Source: DASYXZ01 sp035308965
GTDB lineage: Bacteria > Acidobacteriota > Terriglobia > UBA7540
Direction: 5' to 3'
NCBI GenBank assembly: GCA_035308965.1
Contig: DATGFN010000060.1
Coordinates: 62,001 to 126,000, forward strand
Length of the DNA stretch: 64,000 bases
Numbering within the stretch: the stretch's first letter is position 1; every line of letters starts with the position of its first letter. A program made the position numbers and the translations under genes. Under the pieces are notes generated by a model, which did no database searches, had not been told where the DNA came from, and saw nothing but the letters and a program-made list of their open reading frames with translations. Below, one piece after another: positions 9,899 to 18,515 of the stretch.

Positions 9899-12733
9899 AT
9901 GGACACGCCAACTCATTCAATTCGGACGGATAAATTCCGGCTTTATTCCCGGATCGTGGCCGCGGGAGTCACATTCATTGGCGGCCTTGTATTTGCCTGC
10001 GGGTGGGGCTTGGGAATGGAGTGGTTGAAAACCCTGATGCTCGGCGGCGCCCCGATGAAAGCCAACACTGCCCTCGGTTTGTTGCTGGCGGGCGCCTCGC
10101 TCTGGCTGCTCGGTGAGGAATATAACAAACCCTTGCGGAGTCGAGCCGGGCAGCTGCTGGCATTCATCGCCGGCCTGATCGGACTGCTTACCCTTCTTGA
10201 ATATCTGCTGGGCGTCAACTTGCATCTGGACCAACTTTTCTTTCGCGACGTTTCGCCGTCTGTCTTGATCTCCGCTCCCGGCCGCATGTCGCTCCTGACG
10301 GCGGCCGTCTTGTTCTTGTTCGGATGCGCCTTGCTATTTGAACGGACAAAGTCACCGAGATACCTTCGATATTCCCAACTGTTATGCCTGGGCGGAAGTT
10401 TTGTTTTGCTCGCGTTCCCGCTCGGCTTTCTGGTGAGCATCTCCTTCTATCCCCATTCGTCAGCCTTCATCGGCATGAACCTTCTCACGCCGTTAATCTG
10501 CCTCTTCTTAACCTTTGGCATGCTGGCGTCCAGGCCGGACACGCTTCTGGTGGGCCCCTTATTCCGCGAAGGAATCGGCGCGGTTACCTTGCGAAGGCTT
10601 CTTCCGGCCGCCATTATCGTTCCGCTGGTCATGACATGGATCCGGTCTGAAGGCCAGGCAGCGGGCTATTTCCGAGGCGCTTTAGGGGTAGCCATTTTTG
10701 TAACCGCGACGTTTGCAGTCTTTTCAGTCCTGCTTTACTTGACTGCGATTTCCCTGGACCGCATTGAGGCCAAGCGGCATTCGGCGGAGGAGGCGTTGCG
10801 GGAAAGGGAAAACCTGCTGCGAGCTATTGTTGAAACTGAGCCGGAATGCGTGAAGCTCACCAAGCGCGATGGCGAACTTATTTTGATGAATCCCGCCGGC
10901 CTGACGCTGATCGGGGCGCACTCCCTCGACCAGGTGAAGGGGCATTGCGTATTCCCACTGGTGGTTCCGGAGCATCGGGCGGAGTTTCAGAGGCTCACCG
11001 AAGAGGTGTTTGAAGGCAAAAGCGGGCGCCTGGATTTTGAAGTGGTTGGGCTGGATGGCAAGCGGCACTGGATGGAGACCAGCGAAGCTCCGCTTTTCGA
11101 CGAAACGGGTCAAGTGACGGCGGCCTTGGGCATCACGCGCGACATCACGGACCGCAAACGTGCCGAGGAAGCGTTGAGGGAGAGCGAAGAACGTTATCGG
11201 GTGGTGGCGGAGACGGCGACCGACGCGATCTTCAGTATCGACGGTGACAGCACAATTCTGTACGCCAATCCAGCCGCCGAAAACATTTTTGGATATTCCG
11301 TGGCTGAAATAACAGGTCAGCCGCTCACTCGGCTGATGCCTGAGTATCGGTGCAAGGCTCGGAGCGGCGAAGTTTCCCATGACCCGATAACAGCGCTCGA
11401 GCCCGCCAACCGGGGCGGAGTTGAGCTGAAAGGTTTGCATAAGAATGGCATAGGAGTGCCCCTGGAAGTTTCTTTTGGCGAGGTAGTGAAGGACGGAAAA
11501 CATACCTTTACCTGCATCGTCCGCGACATGACGGAAAGGAAACGGACAGAGTTGGCGCTTACCGAGAGTGAAGCCCGCTTTCGGGCCTTGGTGGAAGGCG
11601 GACTGACGCTCATTTGCACCCATGCCATGGATGGGACCCTGCTTTCAGTAAATTCTCCCGCCGCTCTCGCCTGGGGAGGCGCTCCGGACGAGCTGGTGGG
11701 AAAAAGAATTCAAGACATGATGGGGCCGTCCAGCAGAGACCACTTTACCGAATACCTGGATCGGATTCGCGCCAAAAACTCTGATAGCGGAGTGATGCAA
11801 GTTATCACCAAATCCGGCGAAAAGCGATCCTGGCTCTATAGGAATGTTCTGCGCCGGGAGGAGGGAAAGGATCCAGTTGTTCTCGGATGCAGCCTGGACA
11901 TCACCGACCTCCAGCGGTCCGAGGGCGAGCGCAAGACCATTTACGAAATCATCGCCGCGGTCAGCACCACTCCCAATTTGCAGGAACTCCTGGCGGCCAT
12001 CCACCAATCTCTCAGCCGGGTGTTGTACGCGGAGAATTGCTACATCTTCCTATGCAACTCGACCACGAAGGAGTGTGAAATTCCCTTTATTGTGGATCAG
12101 TTCGATGCCGTCCCGCCCCCGCCCGAAGCCATGGAACGGACTTGCGCCGCCTACGTGTATCGGACCGGCAAACCCATGCTGATCGGCGAGGAGGAATTTC
12201 AAAGTCTGGTGACCCAGGGAGAAGTGGATCTGGTGGGGGCGCCTTCGCCCGCCTGGCTGGGCGTGCCGCTGCATGGGGGAGGGGAAATCCTCGGCGTGCT
12301 GGCGGTGCAGCACTACCAGGATCCACGTGCCTATGATCAGCGGGATCTGCAATTCCTGGCCTCAGTGGGTGACCAGATCGGGCTGGCGATTCAAAAGAAA
12401 TGGGCCGAGGAGGCGAGCAAGAAAGCCGAAGCGAACCTACTGGCCATTTTTCAAAACACGCACTCGGCCGTTTGGTCCCTGGACAGGGACTACCGGCTTC
12501 AAGCATTCAACAAGAATTTCAGCGACTCATTGCGGGCCTTGTTCGGGAAAGAGGCTAAAGTGGGGGCTGCCCTCTACGATCTTCTGCCTCCAAGCCAATG
12601 GAATGTTTCGAAGAAACTTCACGATCGGGCCTTGGCGGGGGAACAATTCGCTATTGAAGAGCGGTTTGAGGTTGACGGGCGAACGGATGAGGTGGAAACG
12701 TCCCTTAACCCCATTCGCGCCGACGGCAGGTAA
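9899..12733 (+). CDS. Hybrid histidine kinase 2, N-terminal part: membrane domain, PAS and GAF (ends at a frameshift)
   Basis: 944 codons from an ATG without an obvious Shine-Dalgarno sequence. About 285 residues of hydrophobic segments form a multi-helix membrane sensor of unassigned type. Three PAS modules follow, then a GAF domain beginning near ERKTIYEIIAAVSTT, and a fourth PAS starting AEANLLAIFQNTHSAVW. The frame stops at TAA 12731-12733 right after NPIRADGR, inside what should be the end of that PAS. The next frame continues in phase with the fold (VIGVSIFQHSIKKRKQAE), so this is one gene broken by loss of one base, probably a G in the AGG/GTA context, or by a sequencing error. Alone it has no kinase core. 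Confidence 0.85.
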   Translation: MDTPTHSIRTDKFRLYSRIVAAGVTFIGGLVFACGWGLGMEWLKTLMLGGAPMKANTALGLLLAGASLWLLGEEYNKPLRSRAGQLLAFIAGLIGLLTLLEYLLGVNLHLDQLFFRDVSPSVLISAPGRMSLLTAAVLFLFGCALLFERTKSPRYLRYSQLLCLGGSFVLLAFPLGFLVSISFYPHSSAFIGMNLLTPLICLFLTFGMLASRPDTLLVGPLFREGIGAVTLRRLLPAAIIVPLVMTWIRSEGQAAGYFRGALGVAIFVTATFAVFSVLLYLTAISLDRIEAKRHSAEEALRERENLLRAIVETEPECVKLTKRDGELILMNPAGLTLIGAHSLDQVKGHCVFPLVVPEHRAEFQRLTEEVFEGKSGRLDFEVVGLDGKRHWMETSEAPLFDETGQVTAALGITRDITDRKRAEEALRESEERYRVVAETATDAIFSIDGDSTILYANPAAENIFGYSVAEITGQPLTRLMPEYRCKARSGEVSHDPITALEPANRGGVELKGLHKNGIGVPLEVSFGEVVKDGKHTFTCIVRDMTERKRTELALTESEARFRALVEGGLTLICTHAMDGTLLSVNSPAALAWGGAPDELVGKRIQDMMGPSSRDHFTEYLDRIRAKNSDSGVMQVITKSGEKRSWLYRNVLRREEGKDPVVLGCSLDITDLQRSEGERKTIYEIIAAVSTTPNLQELLAAIHQSLSRVLYAENCYIFLCNSTTKECEIPFIVDQFDAVPPPPEAMERTCAAYVYRTGKPMLIGEEEFQSLVTQGEVDLVGAPSPAWLGVPLHGGGEILGVLAVQHYQDPRAYDQRDLQFLASVGDQIGLAIQKKWAEEASKKAEANLLAIFQNTHSAVWSLDRDYRLQAFNKNFSDSLRALFGKEAKVGAALYDLLPPSQWNVSKKLHDRALAGEQFAIEERFEVDGRTDEVETSLNPIRADGR

Positions 12734-15700
12734 TTGGGGTCAGTATATTCCAGCATAGCATTAAGAAGCGCAAGCAAGCCGAGGCCGCCCTGCGGACGAG
12801 TGAGGCGAGCCTGGCCGAGGCCCAACGCATCGCCCTGATGGGGAGCTGGGAGTGGGACCTGGTCACCAACGGAGAGTGGTGGTCCGACGAAATGTTCAGG
12901 CTTCTCGGACTGGAGCCGGGAAGCGTGACTCCGACCTTCCAACTCTTCATGGGTGCGGTCCATTCCGATGACAGAGAAAGAGTGATTTTGGCGGCCCAAA
13001 AAGGTCGACAGGAGCGAACCTCGGTGAACGTGGAATTCCGGGGAATTCGGCCGGACGGCGTGGTGCGCCATTTCCAATCACGCGCCGAAGTTATGAGTGA
13101 CGCGGCAGGGAATGCCGTGCGCATGGTGGGAACCACGCAAGACGTCACCGAGCGTAAGCTGGCGGAGGAGTCTCTTCGACAAAGGGAGCGCGACCTTGAA
13201 GAGGCTCAACGCCTGGCGAAAGTGGGCAATTGGGCGTTTGAGCTGCAATCAGGACAAGTCACTTTGTCCAAGGAACATTTCCGCATCCTCGGGCTTGACC
13301 CTGAAGGGCCGGCGCCAACCCTGGAGGGAATGGGGCGTTGTTATTCGCCTGAGTCATGGGCCCAGTTTCAGGAAGCGGGCCGGAAGTGCTCCGAAACCGG
13401 ACAACCGTTTGAGCTTGAGGGCGAGCTGAACCTCACCGATGGAACAAAAAGATGGGTGGTTTCTCAAGGTGAAATCGAGCGCGATATCCATGGAAATCCC
13501 GTGCGGTTTCGCGGCACCACCCAGGACATCACCATCCGCAAGGAAGTGGAGGAGGAGTTAAGGTCGAGCCGCGAGATGTTCTATAAGGCTTTCCACTCCA
13601 GTCCTGAACCCATTTGCATCCTGACTCTGGCGGAGGGACGTTTCATCGATGTCAACAAGGCTTTTACGGACCAGCTCGGGTACGCACACGGGGAAGTGAT
13701 TGGCCGCACGGCGTACGACCTAAGGCTCGATCCCCTCGCCGGTTTGAATGAAGAGCTGTCTCGTTCGCCGCAGCAGGACGCGTGGCATGACGTGGAGGTG
13801 GAACTTTTCACGAAAACAGGGGAAGCACGAAGCGCCCTGATCTCTTTTGAGACGGCGGAGATTGGCGGCGTGCCCTGCATTCTGGCCCAGGGCCGTGATG
13901 TAACCGAGCATCGCCGGGCAGAACAGGCCCTCCGCGCCAGCGACGAACGGTATCGGGCATTTATTTCCCAAAGCCACGACGCGGTATGGCGCGTTGAACT
14001 GGAGCAACCGATTCCCGTGGACCTGCCGGGTGATGAGGCATTTGAACTGCTGTTTCAATACGGCTACATCGCTGAATGTAACGAGGGATTAGCGCGAATT
14101 TCCGGCTTCGCCAGTGCCGAAGATCTGATCGGGAAACGGCTTAAAGACGTGCTTCCCTCTACGGAAACCAAGACGGCTGACTCGTGGCGATATAGCCTCT
14201 GGAAAGGATGGCAAACCAGGACGGTCGAGTTGAAGGATGTCATCCGGGGCGGTGTGAATAAAACGCTGCTCAGGACGGAGGTGCCGATTGTCGAGGATGG
14301 AAAGGTCAGACGAATCTGGGGAATCACGCGTGACATCACAGAACTCACCCGGGCCGAAGAAGCTTTGCGGAGGAGTGAAGCGAGTTTGGCCGAGGCGCAA
14401 CGCATTGCGCTGATTGGAAGCTGGGACTGGGACATACTGACTGAGGAAGGGCGATGGTCCGACGAAATGTTTCGCCTGGTGGGCGCGGTGCCGGGAAGCG
14501 CGCACCCGACGAAGGATTACTTCCTCAGCTGGGTCCATCCCGACGACATCGAGAGCGTTAACCGGGCAGGAGATGAAGCGCTAAAAGACCAGCAAAACTA
14601 CCAATATGAATTCCGGGTGATCCGTGCCGACGGCGCCGTACGCATGTTTCAGGCGCGCGCGGAGATCATCCGTGATGCCGCCGGGAATGCCATTCGCCTG
14701 GTGGGGGCCTCGCAAGACGTGACCGAGCGCAAGCAGGCGGAGGCGAAACTGCGGGTCTCCGAGGCAAGGTACCGCACCCTGATCGAAAGAGCGCCGGAAG
14801 CCATTGTGGTGGTCGATTTGGACACTCTCAAGTTCGTCGATTTCAACGAGAACGCGATGCACTTGTTCGGATTGTCCAGGGAAGAGTTACTCAAGGTGGG
14901 ACCCGTTGAAGCCAGCCCACCCTTCCAACCCGACGGACGCCCCTCCTCCCAGGCGGCGGCCGATTACCTCAAGCAGGCCATCGCCGGGGAGATTCCGGTT
15001 TTCGATTGGGTCCATTGCAGCGCCTACGGCAAGGATATTCCCTGCGAGGTTCGGATGGTGCGCCTTCCCGCCAGTGAGGGCAACCTCGTTCGGGGGAGCA
15101 TTACCGACATTACGGAACGGAAACGAGTGGAAGAGACTCTCCTCAAATTGAAAAAAGCCGTGGACACCTCGGGTGAAGTGGTTTTTATGACAGACCTGGA
15201 GGGCGTCATTACGTCGGTGAATCCCGAATTCACCCGCCTCTATGGCTACACAGCTCAGGAAGTGGTGGGCAAGGCAACACCGCGCATTCTGAAAAGCAGT
15301 GGTACCAGCACTGAAGAGCACGCAGAATTGTGGGAGTCGGTTCTGGATAAGCGCCAGTATCAGGGCGAGATCATCAACCGGACCAAGGACGGGCGTCTGG
15401 TGAATATTGAAACTTCCGTCAGTCCCATTTTGGGTGATCGCGGTGAGATTTTGGGTTTCCTGGCCATTCAGCGCAACATCTCGGATCGCAAGCGGGCGGA
15501 AGATGAGCTGCGCGCTTCGGAAGAACGTTACCGGCTGCTTTTTGAGCGGAGTCTGGCCGGCGTGGTGAGAACCAACCGGGAAGGACGCATTCTCGAATGT
15601 AATGAAGCCTTCGCGCGGATTGTGGGCTGCGCTTCCCCGGAGGAAGTCCTTTCATCGAACGCGAAGGATTTCTATTTCGAGGACAAGGAACGGAGAAACC

Positions 15701-17016
15701 TGTTCGACCAATTGGACCAGCGCGGGAGGGTGGTGGGTGTGGAAATGAAGGCGCGACGTAAGGATGGGACACAAGCCCATGTGCTGATCAGCGCCAGCCT
15801 GATCGAGAATGAAAAAGAAGGCCAAACTCTTCTGGCGACCGGATTTGATATCACCCACTGGAAGGAACTGGACGAACAATTGCGCCAGGCTCTGAAAATG
15901 GAGGCGGTGGGACGCCTGGCGGGCGGGGTGGCGCACGATTTCAACAACATGCTTCAAATCATCAATGGCTATAGCGAATTGGCGCTTGACGAACTGACTG
16001 AGAAAGATCCGTCGCGGGGACATGTCCAGGAAATCAAGAACGTGGTGGAGCGGGCGGCCGGGCTGACCCAACAATTGCTGGCCTTCAGCCGCCAACAGGT
16101 TCTGTCGCCGCGAATCCTGGACTTGAATGCTTCCATCACCAACCTCTCCAACATGCTGCGCCGCCTGATCGGCGAGGACATCGAACTGGAAATTCATGCG
16201 GCCAGAGACCTCGGTCCTGTAAAAGCCGATCAGGGACAGATCGACCAGGTGCTGTTGAACCTGGTGGTCAACGCTCGGGACGCGATGCCGCGCGGAGGCA
16301 AACTCAAGATCGAAACCTCAAACGTGCTGCTGGACAGTTCCTATGCTCGCGGTCACTTCCCGATGACGCCGGGCAATTATGTGCTGATGTCTGTGAGTGA
16401 CACGGGCAAGGGAATGGACGAACAAACTCAGGCGCGGATCTTCGAGCCTTTCTTCACCACCAAAGAAATAGGCAAAGGTACGGGGCTGGGACTGGCGACG
16501 GTCTATGGGATCGTCAAGCAGAGCGGCGGATACATTTGGGCGCAAAGTGAACCGGGAAAGGGGACTACGTTCAATATTTATCTTCCCTTCGCCAAGGAGT
16601 CCACGGTTCAGCCGAAAGTGAAAGCGGCATCGGCCATCGACGGCGAAACGGAGACTATCTTGCTGGTGGAAGATGAGGAAAAGGTTCGCGGCCTGGTGCG
16701 CCGGGTGCTGCAAGCCCGAGGCTACCATGTTTTGGAAGCCCCGGACGGCCGCGAAGCGCTTCGCGTGGCCGAAGCTTACGACGGGATCATCCACCTTTTG
16801 TTGACCGACGTGGTGATGCCCGGAATGAGCGGACGCCAATTGGCGGGCCGATTGGAACACCTGCGGGAAGGAATGAAGACGCTCTTTATGTCCGGTTATA
16901 CCAACGAAGCCATCATTCACCACGGCCCGTCCGATCCCAAGTCAACCATCCTGCAAAAACCTTTCACCATGGATGTGCTGTCGCGCACCGTGCGCGATGT
17001 GCTGAAGAGAAGCTAG
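12730..17016 (+). CDS. Hybrid histidine kinase 2, C-terminal part: 8 PAS modules, kinase core and receiver
   Basis: Continuation of the preceding frame after a -1 shift; the first in-frame ATG is at 12838 but falls inside a PAS motif (RIALMGSWEW), so it is unlikely to be a true start. The restored protein would be about 2,372 aa. Eight PAS/PAC modules lead to the kinase H box GGVAHDFNNM (His1033 counted from 12838), ATP-binding boxes NLVVNARDAM and GKGTGLGLATVYG, and a receiver with Asp1324 in LTDVVMPGMSG. Five consecutive PAS modules match modules 8-12 of the upstream kinase in the same order (for example MFYKAFHSSPEPI in both). The two genes are therefore paralogues from a duplication. Confidence 0.88.
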   Translation, partial: VIGVSIFQHSIKKRKQAEAALRTSEASLAEAQRIALMGSWEWDLVTNGEWWSDEMFRLLGLEPGSVTPTFQLFMGAVHSDDRERVILAAQKGRQERTSVNVEFRGIRPDGVVRHFQSRAEVMSDAAGNAVRMVGTTQDVTERKLAEESLRQRERDLEEAQRLAKVGNWAFELQSGQVTLSKEHFRILGLDPEGPAPTLEGMGRCYSPESWAQFQEAGRKCSETGQPFELEGELNLTDGTKRWVVSQGEIERDIHGNPVRFRGTTQDITIRKEVEEELRSSREMFYKAFHSSPEPICILTLAEGRFIDVNKAFTDQLGYAHGEVIGRTAYDLRLDPLAGLNEELSRSPQQDAWHDVEVELFTKTGEARSALISFETAEIGGVPCILAQGRDVTEHRRAEQALRASDERYRAFISQSHDAVWRVELEQPIPVDLPGDEAFELLFQYGYIAECNEGLARISGFASAEDLIGKRLKDVLPSTETKTADSWRYSLWKGWQTRTVELKDVIRGGVNKTLLRTEVPIVEDGKVRRIWGITRDITELTRAEEALRRSEASLAEAQRIALIGSWDWDILTEEGRWSDEMFRLVGAVPGSAHPTKDYFLSWVHPDDIESVNRAGDEALKDQQNYQYEFRVIRADGAVRMFQARAEIIRDAAGNAIRLVGASQDVTERKQAEAKLRVSEARYRTLIERAPEAIVVVDLDTLKFVDFNENAMHLFGLSREELLKVGPVEASPPFQPDGRPSSQAAADYLKQAIAGEIPVFDWVHCSAYGKDIPCEVRMVRLPASEGNLVRGSITDITERKRVEETLLKLKKAVDTSGEVVFMTDLEGVITSVNPEFTRLYGYTAQEVVGKATPRILKSSGTSTEEHAELWESVLDKRQYQGEIINRTKDGRLVNIETSVSPILGDRGEILGFLAIQRNISDRKRAEDELRASEERYRLLFERSLAGVVRTNREGRILECNEAFARIVGCASPEEVLSSNAKDFYFEDKERRNLFDQLDQRGRVVGVEMKARRKDGTQAHVLISASLIENEKEGQTLLATGFDITHWKELDEQLRQALKMEAVGRLAGGVAHDFNNMLQIINGYSELALDELTEKDPSRGHVQEIKNVVERAAGLTQQLLAFSRQQVLSPRILDLNASITNLSNMLRRLIGEDIELEIHAARDLGPVKADQGQIDQVLLNLVVNARDAMPRGGKLKIETSNVLLDSSYARGHFPMTPGNYVLMSVSDTGKGMDEQTQARIFEPFFTTKEIGKGTGLGLATVYGIVKQSGGYIWAQSEPGKGTTFNIYLPFAKESTVQPKVKAASAIDGETETILLVEDEEKVRGLVRRVLQARGYHVLEAPDGREALRVAEAYDGIIHLLLTDVVMPGMSGRQLAGRLEHLREGMKTLFMSGYTNEAIIHHGPSDPKSTILQKPFTMDVLSRTVRDVLKRS

Positions 17017-17037
17017 GGCTCTTGCTGGCAACTGTAG

Positions 17038-17070
17038 CCACGGTCAGTGCGCTTCTGACCGTGGGCTTTT
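17038..17070 (+). terminator. Intrinsic terminator after the kinase pair
   Basis: CCACGGTCAG (17038-17047) and CTGACCGTGG (17055-17064) form a perfect 10-bp stem with a 7-nt loop, followed by GCTTTT. It begins 21 nt after the kinase stop codon, the expected place. Confidence 0.75.
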
Positions 17071-17273
17071 CTCGAGGCGGGTGGCGGATGGGCCAGACAC
17101 CGGCTTGTGATGTCCGCCAATTAGCAAGCAGAGAAGCTGGTGGAGCAGAGCCTGCGGTTTTTCCGAATCTTCGGCTTGCGGTGTTTCCAATAGTAAACAA
17201 TTCTGTGAAGGGTATTACTATGATTTATGATACCCTGCGTCCGGAAATCGAAATGCCTGATTGGAGGAATTCA

Positions 17274-17720
17274 TTGAAACCTCAAAAACAACTCTTAATA
17301 ACGGGACTTACCTTGGTGTTAATCATCGTTTTTGCCCGCGCGCTGGCCGCCCAACAAGACGAAACGATTTATGACAAGGATATCAATGTTACCTTCTTTG
17401 AGGATATGCGGTACCCGCCCATAGCTCGAGAAGCGAACATACAGGGCATTGTCGTAGTGAGAGTTAAGATCAATGACGCCGGCAAGGTGACGTCGGCGGT
17501 CGCGATATCCGGCGCAGAACTTCTGGTACCCGAAGCCCTATCTAATGCCAAAAAGTGGCAGTTCCGTCCAAATCCGAGGAAAGCCGAAGTTATCATCTAC
17601 GAGTTCCGAATGGCCGATGGCCAGTGCGACTCACAACAGGACCACCTGTCCGTTTTCCGAAATCCAAATGTCGTTTCCGTCATTGGCTGCAGGGAAATGT
17701 GGCAGCCCTCCAAGAACTGA
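17274..17720 (+). CDS. Small secreted protein with TonB C-terminal domain
   Basis: 148 aa from a TTG start with GGAGG 6 nt upstream. In-frame ATGs at 17220 and 17253 lack such a site and would bury the signal peptide. Residues 1-25 are a signal peptide (MKPQKQ, then a hydrophobic stretch ending ALA). Residues 40-115 match the TonB C-terminal fold: YPPIAREANIQGIVVV, then VNDAG-like turn, LLVPEAL and KKWQFRPN. This domain usually contacts the TonB box of outer-membrane receptors. Here it lacks the long proline-rich spacer of true TonB, so its role in energy coupling is unproven. Three cysteine residues are too few to suggest more. The last 35 residues are unassigned. Confidence 0.75.
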   Translation: MKPQKQLLITGLTLVLIIVFARALAAQQDETIYDKDINVTFFEDMRYPPIAREANIQGIVVVRVKINDAGKVTSAVAISGAELLVPEALSNAKKWQFRPNPRKAEVIIYEFRMADGQCDSQQDHLSVFRNPNVVSVIGCREMWQPSKN

Positions 17721-17848
17721 CCTGAACTTCGATTGACATGTGGGTGGCGCATACGTTCCGCATCATGGAATGTATTCGGCCTTTAATGCCGCTTCATATT
17801 ACATAATCATACAAACAATATTACCGCTGGAATAGCCGGGTGAACTGC

Positions 17849-17875
17849 CGCAGACTGCAAAGGCGGCAGTCTGCG
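17849..17875. repeat. Palindromic intergenic element (GCAGACTGC type)
   Basis: CGCAGACTGC and its reverse complement GCAGTCTGCG flank a 7-nt spacer, giving 10-bp perfect arms. The following GCTACC recurs beside other elements in this gap, which suggests a repeat family. Confidence 0.6.
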
Positions 17876-17940
17876 CTACCGGAAACGTCTCGCGAATGGT
17901 CGAAAAGCCTGCGAACCCGACGGTGCGCACTACAGATTAC

Positions 17941-17965
17941 GAGGAATTTATTGAAGCCCCAAAAA
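17941..17965 (+). repeat. Relic copy of the TonB-domain gene start
   Basis: GAGGAATTTATTGAAGCCCC followed by AAAAA repeats the ribosome site, TTG start and first codons (L-K-P-Q-K) of the gene at 17274, with a few changes. After the fifth codon the similarity stops where a palindromic element begins. Confidence 0.5.
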
Positions 17966-17975
17966 TGCGCAGCGG

Positions 17976-18027
17976 GTAGCGCAGAGTCTGTGGGGTTCAG
18001 ACTCTGCGGCTTGTGCCGCTGCGCTAC
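17976..18027. repeat. Nested palindromic intergenic element (GCAGAGTCTG type)
   Basis: Inner arms GCAGAGTCTG (17981-17990) and CAGACTCTGC (17998-18007) are perfect. Outer arms GTAGCGCAG (17976-17984) and CTGCGCTAC (18019-18027) are also perfect. The element therefore has two alternative stems, and its outer arms share the CGCTAC end seen in the neighbouring element. Confidence 0.6.
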
Positions 18028-18078
18028 ATTAAATAATCCTATTATAGGTTATGCGATTAGTTATATTATTCTAGGTCA

Positions 18079-18283
18079 GGAAATCGAAGGGCCGCAGAGT
18101 TTCAAAAACAGAAACAGTGCGCTACCAACTGCTTCCAAGCCCTCTACTTCAAGAAATTGCAACCACGGAATGCAGGGGACGGCAAGCCGTCCCCTACGTT
18201 GCAACCACGGAGTGTAGGGGGACGGCTTGCCGTCCCCTTTTTGTGCCAGATCGGGCTGAGAGAATTTATTGCAGCCCCAAAAT
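18079..18283 (+). repeat. Second relic of the same gene leader, split by inserted palindromes
   Basis: GGAAATCGAA (18079-18088) equals 17243-17252 of the intact leader. Its continuation (TGCC-GAT-GG, then GAGAATTTATTGCAGCCCC and AAAA) resumes at 18244. The intervening about 155 bp are hairpin repeats absent from the intact copy. This looks like a duplicated leader invaded by the repeats. Confidence 0.45.
18157..18238. repeat. Two tandem copies of a GGGGACGGC/GCCGTCCCC hairpin repeat
   Basis: The units at 18157-18195 and 18199-18238 both start TTGCAACCACGGA and end with GGGGACGGC, AA or TT, then GCCGTCCCC. The second is followed by TTTTT and could terminate plus-strand transcription coming from the TonB-domain gene. 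Only two units are present and there is no spacer set, so this is not a CRISPR array. Confidence 0.65.
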
Positions 18284-18515
18284 GCGCAGCAGGAACGGGC
18301 CCCTCTGGCAAATGAAAACGGTGCACAAGATCTGAAAGGACTCGAGCCATTCCGCAAGTTTGGCCCACGATTTCCTGATCCAGCCTTGCCTTTGCACGGG
18401 TGGGAGCCCAGGTTCGCAAGCGGGAACCAGCGCGCCCAGTGTCCGCGAAATGGCCAGAGGCTCCCGGGGCTGAACCGGGGCGCCTTTGAAATGTTGGGCA
18501 GGGAGCGGCGTCGAA

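Larger units (their letters stand above)
17721..18515. other. 795-bp non-coding region filled with palindromic repeats and gene-start relics
   Basis: No credible gene. The stretch contains at least four palindromic or hairpin-forming elements and two decayed copies of the 5' end of the upstream TonB-domain gene, listed separately. The remainder (about 18300-18515), next to the end of the usher-like gene, shows nothing recognisable. Confidence 0.6.

Noticed and set aside
12720..12735. Programmed -1 frameshifting to join the two kinase halves
   Set aside because: No slippery heptamer or downstream pseudoknot is evident; a lost base or sequencing error is simpler.
18157..18238. Tandem repeat resembling a minimal CRISPR array
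   Set aside because: Only two units, each a hairpin with no true spacer between them, and no cas genes nearby.
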